A stretch of 64,000 nucleotides of DNA from Galaxea fascicularis. Its lineage: Eukaryota; Cnidaria; Anthozoa; Scleractinia; Euphylliidae. This document shows, piece by piece, positions 48,465 to 58,733 of this stretch (position 1 is its first letter; each line of letters opens with the position of its first letter). The stretch spans positions 17,798,739 to 17,862,738 of the forward strand of contig OX419345.1 in the NCBI GenBank assembly GCA_948470475.1. Reading direction: 5' to 3'. Below the pieces are notes generated by a model. The model was not told the DNA's origin. It made no database searches and saw nothing but the letters and a program-made list of their open reading frames with translations. Made by a program: the position numbers and the translations under genes.

Positions 48465-50947
48465 TCTCGGTCAGTGGAAACATCATTTCCGATATAAGCG
48501 ACCACTTTTCGCAATTTTGTTTGATAAAATCTGCGAAAGCCTCAAATATTTCTATAAAGAAAAAAGTGCGCGATTTTTCTAACTTTTCTGCGGAGAGTTT
48601 TAGAGATGATGTTTGTCAAGTTTCATGGAATACTTTGACTGAGAATGGGGGAAATGATGTGGATAAATTATTTTCATCCTTTTACAACAAACTTAATAAA
48701 ATTGTCAATAAACACGCTCCTATGAAGGTTTTATCCAAGCGCAAAGCAAAGCAGCTTTCTAAACCTTGGATAACAAAGGGAATAAAAACTTCAATTAAGG
48801 TTAAAAATAGATTATTTACTACCGGGGACAATGCTAGATATAAGCTTTATAGAAACAAAATATGTAGCCTGATCAGATTAAGTAAAATGAACTACTACTT
48901 TGACTATTTTAATGATAATATTGCAAATATGAAGAAAACTTGGGAAGGAATTAATAACCTACTGCATCGAAAAACTAAGCCTTCAAAATGCATAAGCGCA
49001 GTTAAAGACCCCACAAAAAAATAACAGTGTGATCAGGGACCCATCGCGTATACCAGACATATTTAACAAGCATTTTTCATCGGTGGGCAATAATTTAGCT
49101 AGCAGGCTCCCCTCGACGCAACATAGTTATGTTGATTTTCTTGCTAAATCAAAATCACCCCAGTCGTCGTTTTATTTTCGACCAGTAACAGCTTCAGAAG
49201 TGGAAACTGAAATTCTTAGTATTCCTAATAAGAAAGCATGTGGTCTTTATTCATGTCCGACGCTATTATTAAAATATGTAAGTGACATTGTAAGCCTGCC
49301 ACTTGCGACACTTTTAAATGTTTCTGTTTCCCAAGGAGTATACCCGGCCAAGCTAAAATTATCAAAAATAGTGCCAGTGTTTAAATCTGGCGACGAGCTT
49401 GATGCGAATAATTATAGACCAATATCACTTTTATCCAATTTTAACAGAATTTTTGAAAAGTTAATGTATTCTAAGATGATTTCTTTTATCGAAGAAAGGG
49501 GATTACTCTATCAGGCACAATATGGCTTTCGTAAAGCACATTCTACACAACATGCAATTTTGGATATTATTAATACAATACAAACTAATATGGATAAACG
49601 CCTCTTTTCGTGTGGTATCTTTATTGATTTGAAGAAAGCATTTGATACAGTTAATCACGATATATTGTTAAACAAATTGGATCATTATGGTTTCCGAGGA
49701 ATAATCAATGATTGGTTTACTTCCTATTTAACTAACCGAACGCAAACAACAGGACTCAAATGTCATATTTCTAACAAGGCTACAATCACCTGTGGCGTTC
49801 CTCAAGGGTCTGTCTTGGGACCGCTCCTTTTTCTATTATATGCAAATGATATACAGTACTCCTCTGATAAATTCAATTTCTACCTCTTTGCTGATGATAC
49901 AAATATCCTCTATGCCGATAAAGACATTAAATCTCTTGAAACCCTTGTAAACTGCGAACTTCGTAAGGTATGCAACTGGCTAACAGCAAACAGGTTAACC
50001 CTCAACATTGATAAATCTAATTATGTTATTTTTCGACCTTACCAAAAGCGACTAACGCTTAAACCAAAAATTGTGATATATGATAATGTACTGAGCAAAT
50101 CCGTTCACCTTGAATGCAAAGATTATGTAAAATACCTTGAGGTTTTAATAGACTGCAGTTTAAGCTGGAAATTTCATATTGAACACATCGTAGTCAAAAT
50201 AAGTAGATTAGTTGGGATTATAGCGAAACTTAGACATTTTGTGCCACGAAATACTCTACTGCGCATCTATCAATCTTTGATATTGCCCTACATATCTTAT
50301 GGCCTGACTGCATGGGGTCTTGCAAGTAAATCCTACTTGACAAAAATCTTAGTTCTTCAAAAAAGAGCACTTAGATTTATATTTTCCGTGGAGAGATGTG
50401 AACATGCAGTCCCTTTGTTTATTCATGCCGATATTTTACCTCTAAATTTTCTTTATTTCAAATCCGTCTGTTGCTTAATGCATGATATACGAAACCGGAA
50501 GGTACCTGGTAACATTTTAAACCTATTCAGCGACACTACCAGTATTCATTCTTATAACACTCGGTCCTCGTCAGCAAATAAATTCTATATTAAGAAATCT
50601 AGGTTAGAAATCCAAAAAAGAGCTTTCTCAAGAGTAGGAGCTAAAATTTGGAATGAGATGCCAGCATCATTGAGAGAGCTCCCCAAGAAACACTTCCAAA
50701 CAAAACTCCACTCTTTCCTTCTCGATATTCTTAAGAAGCATAATGACTATATTGATATCTCCCAAATTACCTCTGCCCTAAAAACGTACAATTGAACTTG
50801 AGTTTTTCATTCAAACAAACCTTGTAAGAGTCATTGAACTTGTAATTTATGTTAACGATTTGACGATTTAATGATTTGGTACAATCTGTTTAAAAATTAT
50901 GTAAGTCTCCTCTTGTAAATTTATTATTCATTGTAATTGTTTTGTAT

Positions 50948-50989
50948 GACTGTTCCGCCCAGACTAGCAATGCTATTTGCGGAACAGTC
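50948..50989 (+). other. 3' UTR hairpin of the second LINE
   Basis: An 11-bp perfect stem (GACTGTTCCGC with GCGGAACAGTC) closes a 20-nt loop about 60 bp before the tail. Such terminal stems are known in LINEs as recognition sites for the element's own reverse transcriptase. The first LINE has a similarly placed but less perfect stem. Confidence 0.7.
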
Positions 50990-51050
50990 CTTTCTACGCT
51001 GGATATTCATTCTATAAATAAAAGTTGTTGTTGTTGTTTGTTGTTGTCAT

Positions 51051-51776
51051 TTTTGCACTTCTTTTTTTAAAAGTGGTCGACATTCAGCATTTCTTTCTTA
51101 ACATAGCAGGTTTCACGGATTTAGTGAAGACTGAACAGAGAAGGAACGTTTGGGCCTGTCTTTGTCTTTCCCTTATTTCAGGTGGCAAACCACACACTAT
51201 TGCTCTTAAAAATAGATGCCAATTTCAGTTTTCCTCTAAAAGTATCCAAACACCGTTTTACCTTTTGCCTTATTAGACAACACCACTATAACGAGCATCA
51301 AATGATTAATTTCAGAGATAAATTGAAAGTTTGAAGAGGAAACAAAATTTTTGGGAAACGATCGTCTCAAAATACTATGATTGGACAAAACTCTCGCCTC
51401 CCCATCGCAATGTCCCTTTTGCCTTCAGCTCACCACCTCCCCATAGCCTGCGCTGCCAGACTCACTGACGTGTGTGTTTACTGTCTACGACGCGGGCTAC
51501 CCCCCTCTACCCCGCCTCTCACTAAGAAAATCTGCCACCACCTAATCAACACTGCAGATAAAACAACTATCTCAAGAGAAAGCGAGTGATGAGGGCTTCA
51601 CGGGGCTACTCTCATTGGTGGTCTCGCTTAACCCCCATACCACCCTTCCGAGTGGTCAAATTGTAATGCGATAGTCCTTTGGTTGCGCAAGATGACCTTT
51701 CCGTTGCTGTTGGCCCAAGACGACTCATCTTGTAGCTGGAGTATTAGTTCACCGGTTCCTTTGACGAAACACAGCC
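51051..51776. other. upstream flank of the cobalamin-carrier-like gene
   Basis: Unique-looking DNA between the LINE tail and the next gene. An ATTGG (inverted CCAAT box) at 51614-51618 lies about 160 bp upstream of the first ATG and is the only promoter-like motif I would point to. Short open frames here have no family likeness. Confidence 0.4.
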
Positions 51777-54700
51777 ATGAACTGCTATCTGGCAACGGTT
51801 TTTGTAACTCTTGCCTTGATCTCGCTAGCAAATGGATTTTGCGGTAAGGAAAAGATGGCTTTTGTAGCTGAAGTATGTAACTGCTGGCCTGGGAGAAATA
51901 CCGGCCAATAATACGTGCGCGGAAAGCAAAACTTAAAAGCATGTGAAGTAGCAATTTTCAAACAAAATGCTGATCGCTAATTCATTATCGCTTAAGTTCA
52001 AATGTAATCATTTTTGAGCTAGACTTTCTTATTCAGTGCATTTTTTGAGGTATTCATTGTGAACGTTTTCCTCAGCATAAAACGATCATTCGATACCTTC
52101 TAAAACGTATCGCTTTTCGGTACATGGAGAATTCTTCATTCTTTACCGGAATTGTTCGGGTTTCAACAGGGCGAATTTCAACCCATTAACTACTGTATTC
52201 AGAGGGATATGTTTTTTTGGCGACCATTCATTCCTAGATATTAAGATATTCTTGTAAATGCCGAATGCGTCTGCTGTAAATTTGTCCGGGGTGGAGGTTG
52301 GAGACGATACTCCCCATAAGGTGTGCCGTCCGGTTGTCCAAATCCTGATCCTATTTCAGACCAACACATGTCACTGATTTTCCACACCCATTTTCAAACC
52401 TAGCCTCTAAAATCGAAACCCATTTTCAGACCTGTCCTGACCGATTACAATTTTTCTACTGACTTTCAGTGTCTCACATGACAAGTCAAGAATTGGTTAA
52501 ATTTCAGCTCGAATGATACATTTTGGTTACTTTTCTTTCTCTATTATTCATTTGGAGTTCAAAAGAAAATTTGACTATGCAAGTTGCAGTTCCCTTGAAA
52601 ACCATACCCGATTTCAGACCAAAATGGTCAAAATCTAGGCCCGTTTTCAGACCAAAACGGTCTAAAAGCAATACCCTTTGGGGCGGCACAAACCTATATA
52701 GCTTATACAGGGGAGTTCCCGTCCCCCCAGAACTTTGTAACAAGAAGAGTTCCGTTTTTTATTGGGTCTTAAAATTTAACCTCTGTGCTTTTCCTTGTTA
52801 AATGCTTGCGCGCACAGCTGCCCAGGTTGCCAAGCATTTTGAACAAATACGCCTGTAAACAAATAAAGACTTCTGTGTGAGCTGTAAAACGTTTGTCGAC
52901 ATAGTTGCCAATCTGTAATTTCAACATGAATTGAAACCAGGCGACCCATGAGTAGCGTGAAAGACGTGTTTGAATCCTGAACAAAGTCACTTTGAGATCC
53001 AAGCGAAATTGGCTCAAAATTGAGTCGCTCATCTAAAGAGGTCAATTTTATTGTTTGTGTCGAATATTCTTTTAATTTCTAATGCTGAGATCTATAGCTT
53101 CAAATTTAGAAAATAACTTGTGTTACATTCACACAACGCTTGTGTCGCCTGGCACATACCACATGTAGTTAGAGCGGAATTCCCCTCACAGGTCAGATTA
53201 CGGGCGAGGGTAAAAAAATCGCAAATTGCGCTTTACATTGAATACGTTAGATTTCGCCCCCAAAAAATACTCATCTCATTAGAGATCGCGCGTGATGCTC
53301 TCGAATATCCGCGCATCATTTCGCAACTCGCGCGCGCGTCTCACTCCGACAGCAAAGAAGGTAATTGCTTTGCTGCGGAGCTCTGAAACAAGTGGCTTAG
53401 CTTCTCTCTTATTCCCCAACCGCTATATATTCTCGGCTTATCCACATCAGTTTTTGTTCTGCGCACTTGAACACAAAGAACAGACCTGCTAACTAACCGC
53501 GTGATCTGTTATAGGTCCAAGACTGCTTCAAACGAATCTCGCCCGCTCGGCCTTCAGAGCAGCTGAATGGCTGAAAAACCAACAAGATGAAAATGGTACT
53601 TATGGGGAGGGGCATGTACATGCTGCTACATTGCACTCCCTGAGATTGATTGGGTGCCCTGTGGAGCATGGAGCGAAGCACATGAAGGCTGAAATAATCA
53701 AGAATGAGCTTGGCTCTATTCCGGGTGCTCAAATGGGTTCTTACATTCTCGGTGCCATGTCTGCCTGCCACGACCCACAGAACTTTTCTGATTTCAACTT
53801 GCTTCGAGCTTTGAAAACTAAGATGGGTAAGTACCCCCAGTGGGGGTTTGAGCACCCATTTCAGTACAGCTACGCTGTTATGGCGCTTTGCAGCAGTAGA
53901 GCGAATTTCGGAAAAAGAAAAGCCACCTACAGGGATAACATTGTGGACAGCATTCCGCAACAGTTGGCCGCAGTGCACAGTATCAACAGTGATACTTTGG
54001 CCATGCAGACTTTAGCTTTGTCGTGTCTCAAGGAGACAATGAAGAGAAAAGGAGCTAAACAGAAGAAAATTATAGAAGCCATTAAAAACGCGACTGATGA
54101 ACTTAAGGAACGTCAGATGAACGACAGCACTTTCGGAGGAAACGAGGTTACTGCAGCTCTTGCTGCTCAGGTCAGTAATAATAACGATAACAATGGCAAC
54201 AATGATAATGATGATGACAACAATAATGATAATGATGACGATAACGATGCTAATGGTAATGGTAACGATAACGATGACAATAACGATGATGATAATGGTA
54301 ACGATAACGATGACGATGATAATGGTAACGATTTTGATGGCGATAACGATGATGATAATGGTAACGATAACAGTAACGACGATGATAATGGTAACGATAA
54401 CAGTAACGATGATGATAATAGTAACGATAACGATGATGATAATGTCAACGATAACAGTAACGATGATGATAATGGTAACGATAACGATGACAATAACGAT
54501 GATAATAATGGTAACGATAACGATGATGGTAACAATAACAGTAACGACAATGATGCAACAATGGTAATATTAATAGTGATAGTAAAAAAAGTATCTCCCA
54601 GGTGGTAAATGCGATGATTATGACGATGACAATGACGAGGATTACTGACAACAAAAATAGATTCTTGAAACTCAAACTCGTTACTCGTTAACTATAAAGC

Positions 54701-57477
54701 TGGAATGATTAGTGCCAGAAGAGAAGGTCATCTACCGGTGTTTTTGCAATTTCCTTCTTTTTGCAACTTATAAACGCTTATATCCAATGACGACGACGCA
54801 AAATTTTTAAGTCGTCTCTTTCAACACAGAGAGCAAACTAAGCCTTAACACTCGTATCTCCTATGATTGAACTGAGGCCGAGATTAGTTCCAAGGAAACA
54901 GGGCAATGCAGATACATGTCTAACCTCGAACACCTGCCCTTCAATCTTTCGCGATAGAAAGATAGACTTGAAGGGGGCTAATTTCTTAAGAAACTGTGGT
55001 GCTGCATTAGTGTGGGTGTGGCACACGAACATTTGGTCTTGTCAACGGTATTGACAATTTAAATTGACGTCCGTCCAGGAATTCAAATAGCCGACGTATA
55101 GATCGTTAGCCCTTTGTCAGAGCGAAACCTTCGCTCTTTACTACACATTAGCGCCTCCGCTGCATTTCAAACGCGTTAAATTTGATCTAAATCGAAGAAA
55201 ACCTAGCAAAAATTGCAGTATCAAAAATTACAGATTCGTGCTTGGTAAGCTGGCCTTGGAATTGGAGTTAAGCTAATTTGGAACCTCCCTTATTTTTACA
55301 TCTGAACAATGTTTTTCTTTTAACTAACATACGTCTGATATGTAACGAATTGATTAGCGGTAATTCGAACTTTTTCGTGTTCTTTCGAAGGCTCTGTTAG
55401 CAGCCGCAGTCAGAAAGACCAAGTGTGCCGAGACTATGCGCTGGCTGCTTTCTCGTCAGAACCCAAACGGATCATTTATCAACAAGCTGTCTACAATCAT
55501 TGTGCTGCCAAGTTTGATCGGTGCTCTTCCATATGATGTGCAACATATAGCCTGCCCCCAAAACACTTCAGGTGAGCTCGCGCGTGCGTGGAACCAACAA
55601 TAGTTCCCATGGCCTTTCATCTTCCCTATTCAGAGGGAGCGAGAGATAAGGCCCTGGGAAAGAGGTTGTTCTGCGTTATGCAACTCTTACGTTCGTGCAG
55701 TGAACGATCTAACATATGACTAACCTCCCAGATTTGTTATCATCTTGAATCCACTCTAACACTAGTCACCAGTCTTGGGTGTCAATGCAACTGGAACGAT
55801 TTCCGCACAAAATTAGACGTTCTTCTCCAATGATTAGTTTATGCTAAAGTGACCCCCAGTGTTAAATCTTTGCTAAGCCGCAAGGTCTGCTGAAAACATT
55901 TAACTATTGTTCATGGAAGTTTTATCTTGTCAAGACCCCAAGGCTTTATCTTAAGCATTCACATTCGTCTTAGGCCATGTCCACAGTGATGCGTTTTTGT
56001 TTGAAAACGCATTGAGATGTATGCGTTTTGGCCTCCCGTCCACACTGATACGCTCGAAAACGCTAAGCGTTTTCATCGAAAACGGATCCTTTTGAAAACG
56101 CTGTTGAAAGTGAATCGTATTGAAAACGCTACGGCATCCGTATCAGTGTGGACGCAGATCAATCGATGCGTTTTTACACCTATCGAAAACGCATTCAAAC
56201 AAAAACGCATCAGTGTGGACATGGCCTTATTTTAGGAAGTAGCTTAAATAGTTGAGTTTGTATGATTGGTTTTATAGATATACGACGCCATAAGCTTCAT
56301 AGCTGTAAACACCATCCTGTATAAATAAAGGCATATCTATCTTAGCCAAGCTCAGTAAGCGTTCATTTGAACCTCCACAATGGCAGCCCGACTTCATCCA
56401 GAATTGAACTCGTCCAAAAGCACAACAGGAAGGTATTGATTTGAATGACCACACCAACGGGGCGTTGCGACATAGGAAACAGAACTTCAGGAAAGAGGAT
56501 CTAGGTAGCTTTCATAAACGGAGTAAAAATTGTTCCACGAGCGAGCTTGGAGACGAGTAACGATGCTGACTGCCAGCTGCCAACCTTGCCCTCTTTTCCC
56601 TGGAAACTATAATATGATGCTTATTGTTTCTCAGTAATTTTCTGATATGAAAACACTTAGAAAAGGAATCTTTTCTGCACAATCTTGAATGAAAATGAAA
56701 TGTTTATTTTAATTTAGTTTTGAATCTGTCTGTAGGTTCCGTGGGAGAAAGTAAGGTAAGAGCGTTATATCATGAATTTACTTATTTGAGGTTATCTCAG
56801 AAACTGCAAACGAACAAAAAGCCCAAAAAACTTGGAGTTGCTAAATTTTGAAAGATCGTTCGCACACACGCAAGGGTTCTTCCACCCCGAATTTAAGTTT
56901 TCAGAAGTGCCAGATGGTTAATTCAGTGTAAACACGATAACAGGTAATAACGGGGGACGGGGAGGGGAGAATCAAACAAACGTTATTTGAGCAACACCAT
57001 GTGTAACTTAAATTCCTTCCGATTGCCGACAAAATCCCCAGTTTCCCGGAAGAATTTTTTTCTCTGGAAACGGGCCCGTAGTCAACCCCCGTAGTAATAA
57101 AGTTATTTTCCGGAATTCCACAGACGGTAACCGTTTGCGTGGAGCTTCTGTTTGAAGTGAACTCTCTCCCTAATGTTGTGCAAGAGAGTGGACCAAGCAC
57201 CCCTCCCCGCGCATGCGTCGAAGTAGTGAATGGTACAAATGCGCATGACATCTTGAAAGAGGCCGCAAACCAACATCCCTGCTACAACTTCACCGTTAAT
57301 CTCACCTCTTACGGCCGGATGATCAAATCCATTTGCAATGTCGAACAAAAACCGGCGGAAAAGTTCTACTGGATGATTTACATCAACGGAAAACCGGCAC
57401 CGGTTGGAATCGACGATCTGCAGCCTAACGATGGATCAACTTTGGGTTTTCACTACAAACAGCTGAATTGGGGCTAA
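51777..57477 (+). CDS. transcobalamin/intrinsic-factor-like secreted cobalamin-binding protein
   Basis: Five exons: 51777-51843, 53515-54170, 55391-55571, 56736-56755 (20 nt) and 57124-57477. Phases join exactly (1278 nt, 425 residues plus TAA), the usual size for this family. Exon 1 encodes a signal peptide (MNCYLATVFVTLALISLANG). Exons 2-3 give the alpha-helical barrel-like domain, with AAEWLKNQQDENGTYGEG and, near the end, MRWLLSRQNPNGSFINKLST followed by ALPYD, as in vertebrate intrinsic factor and transcobalamin. Exon 5 gives the C-terminal DUF4430 beta domain: VTVCVELLFEV, DILKEAANQHP, YGRMIKSICNVEQ, FYWMIYINGKPAPVGIDDLQ and DGSTLGFHYKQ. Family proteins bind vitamin B12 between the two domains outside the cell. 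B12 binding here is inferred. Around ten cysteines suggest disulfides. An AATAAA lies at 57532-57537. The gene is convergent with TCHP. Least certain are the microexon and the first exon. Confidence 0.87.
52310..52735. repeat. dispersed-looking repeat with TTTCAGACC units (intron 1 of the carrier gene)
   Basis: At least five variants of a CCCATTTTCAGACC motif occur (near 52352, 52390, 52421, 52609 and 52643). The last two are extended to ATTTCAGACCAAAATGGTC and TTTTCAGACCAAAACGGTC. The stretch ends in GGGGCGGCACAAACCTATAT and a C-run. The look is that of an ancient repeated element. I could not assign a class. Confidence 0.5.
54172..54570 (+). repeat. triplet-repeat tract of AAY/GAY/GGY, about 390 bp, starting at a splice donor
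   Basis: A degenerate trinucleotide array (AAT, AAC, GAT, GAC, GGT) runs from the donor of exon 2 into intron 2. Because it keeps a three-base period without stops, it is open in several frames on both strands. In the frame of exon 2 it would encode an Asn/Asp/Gly-rich stretch ending at 54608 if the intron were kept. Confidence 0.9.
55973..56226. mobile_element. Harbinger-type MITE (254 bp, TTA target duplication)
   Basis: The terminal inverted repeats start GGCCATGTCCACAGTGATGC and run for about 40 bp with few mismatches (right end CATCAGTGTGGACATGGCC). TTA at 55970-55972 and 56227-56229 is a 3-bp target duplication. A GG-starting terminal repeat with a TWA duplication is the hallmark of PIF/Harbinger MITEs. 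The interior has several AAAACGCT/AAAACGCA motifs. It lies in intron 3 of the carrier gene. There is no coding capacity. Confidence 0.85.
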
Positions 57478-58733
57478 GTCGGCATGACGCGTAAATCGGC
57501 GTCCCAAGTTAATCATTTAACGCATAGCTAAAATAAATTAGAGTTTCTGTTCTTTTGTAGTTTGGATATTGATAGTAAATTTACGAATTCAGCTCGGCAC
57601 GATACTATAGTATCAAGACACAGCTTACTGTTGCCTTACGACGCTGGAACAATTTGGTTTCTAATGCTGTGCAGAAGTAGAATTTAATACCAACACTTCT
57701 GTGGCAGCAGTTAGAAATAAATGTAGTTGAATATCAGGACTTCAAGAATTTGATGCTGTGTAATGACGTTAGTGGTGATAGTTATTTGCTTTGAATGTAT
57801 TACAGGACAGAATGGACAAATGTAACCGTACGTGTCTTAAACCTCAATAAAGAGATATTGCAGAAAAAAAGAACTTTCAACATTGCTGAGAGGGACTGGG
57901 GTCACAATACTGTAAAGATAGGTGTCTTCACATGCGCTGTTTTTGGTGCGCACGCGCGAAAAGAGCGACGAATTTTTTGTTCACAATTTTATGGGAACAG
58001 TGTTTGATGGGTAGAGAGAAACTCTTTGAGTGAATTAATTTGTCATATTTACATCTCTAAACAATTTTAAACTAAATTTGGTAGCAATTAAGCCATTTTC
58101 CCATTCGCATACAAATTTACAGTTATAGCACTCCAAAAGAAAATTCTAAGTGCGTCAAGTGATCTATGCACATTTAAATGATAAATCGCGTCACAACCAA
58201 CTCCTACTCTTCTTGGCTTGCGTGACAGGAGAACACGATTGCGTGACTGACAAAGAAACTAAATATCAAGAAAGGAAGAAACGAAAGTGCTCGATTTACC
58301 CGTCCCTTTTTTGTGAGCGACGCAAGCAAATGATTATTCCTGTCACGCTTTCACAAGAGATGTAACTGCGTGATAGATAACATAGGCGCTGGAAAACTCA
58401 ACACTGCAAAATTGATTAAAGAATTCTCTTTGGTTGGTCAACTGCAGTATGTAGCCATTGCTCTTGGAATTTGTATTCTGCTGTATCCATCGGAAATTAC
58501 ATTATTCAAAAGCTGTCCTCCTCCTCGGAGCAAACTAAAAAAACAAAGAAAATCGAATTTTCGTTGTACTCTTTATCAAACCCATTTATGTCTTAAGATT
58601 AAACGCAAGCGGGCGGCATATATCTTTGAATTTGAGTCTGAATTTGCGACTCAGGATCGACCACTGAACAGGTTAAGCTTTTGTAATAAAACTTATACAC
58701 CAGTGAAAGCGCAGTAATACACAGGTAACCTAC
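57478..58733. other. intergenic region between convergent genes
   Basis: It holds the AATAAA of the carrier gene (57532-57537). It must also hold the unfound last exon and 3' UTR of TCHP unless those are read through from 58734. I searched the minus strand for the conserved C-terminal end of trichoplein and did not recognise it. Short open frames have no family likeness. Confidence 0.45.
57532..57537 (+). promoter_or_regulatory. polyadenylation signal of the carrier gene
   Basis: AATAAA 55 nt after the TAA stop of the cobalamin-carrier-like gene. The spacing is ordinary for a short 3' UTR. Confidence 0.6.

Larger units (their letters stand above)
45646..50795 (+). pseudogene. LINE ORF2 (APE endonuclease and reverse transcriptase), interrupted
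   Basis: The parts are 45646 to about 46552 (endonuclease), then a 1,906-bp nested element, then 48459-49024 and 49029-50795. Endonuclease motifs: FHNNIRSLNRN, VTETKI, GGVGMF, GIIYRQH, GDINIDLLK and SATLIDNIF before the insertion; DISDHF just after it. RT motifs: KIVPVFKSGD, NYRPISLLSN, QYGFRKAHSTQHAI, GIFIDLKKAFDTVNH, CGVPQGSVLGPLLFLLYAND, the catalytic LFADDTN and VKYLEVLID (G to E in the usual YLGV). The C-terminal region has HSYNTR and AFSRVGAKIWNEMP. A run of seven A near 49014-49021 holds one base too many. Arithmetic supports a recently intact ORF: 5150 nt minus 1912 (insert plus one 6-bp duplicate) minus 1 is 3237, or 1078 codons plus stop. Confidence 0.9.
44450..51050 (+). mobile_element. 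near full-length CR1/L2-like LINE carrying a nested DNA element
   Basis: The element has a 5' region, ORF1 (44796-45590), ORF2 (45646-50795), a 3' UTR hairpin (50948-50989) and a GTTGTT-type microsatellite tail ending near 51050. The left boundary is uncertain and is placed just after the tandem duplication. Excluding the nested insertion and its duplicated target, the LINE is about 4.7 kb. ORF2 is broken by the insertion and by one extra A, so this copy cannot make an intact ORF2 protein. Confidence 0.85.

Noticed and set aside
54160..54675. Separate genes in the triplet tract (Thr/Met-rich on plus, Ser/Leu-rich on minus)
   Set aside because: All are alternative-frame readings of one three-base repeat; nothing else supports coding.
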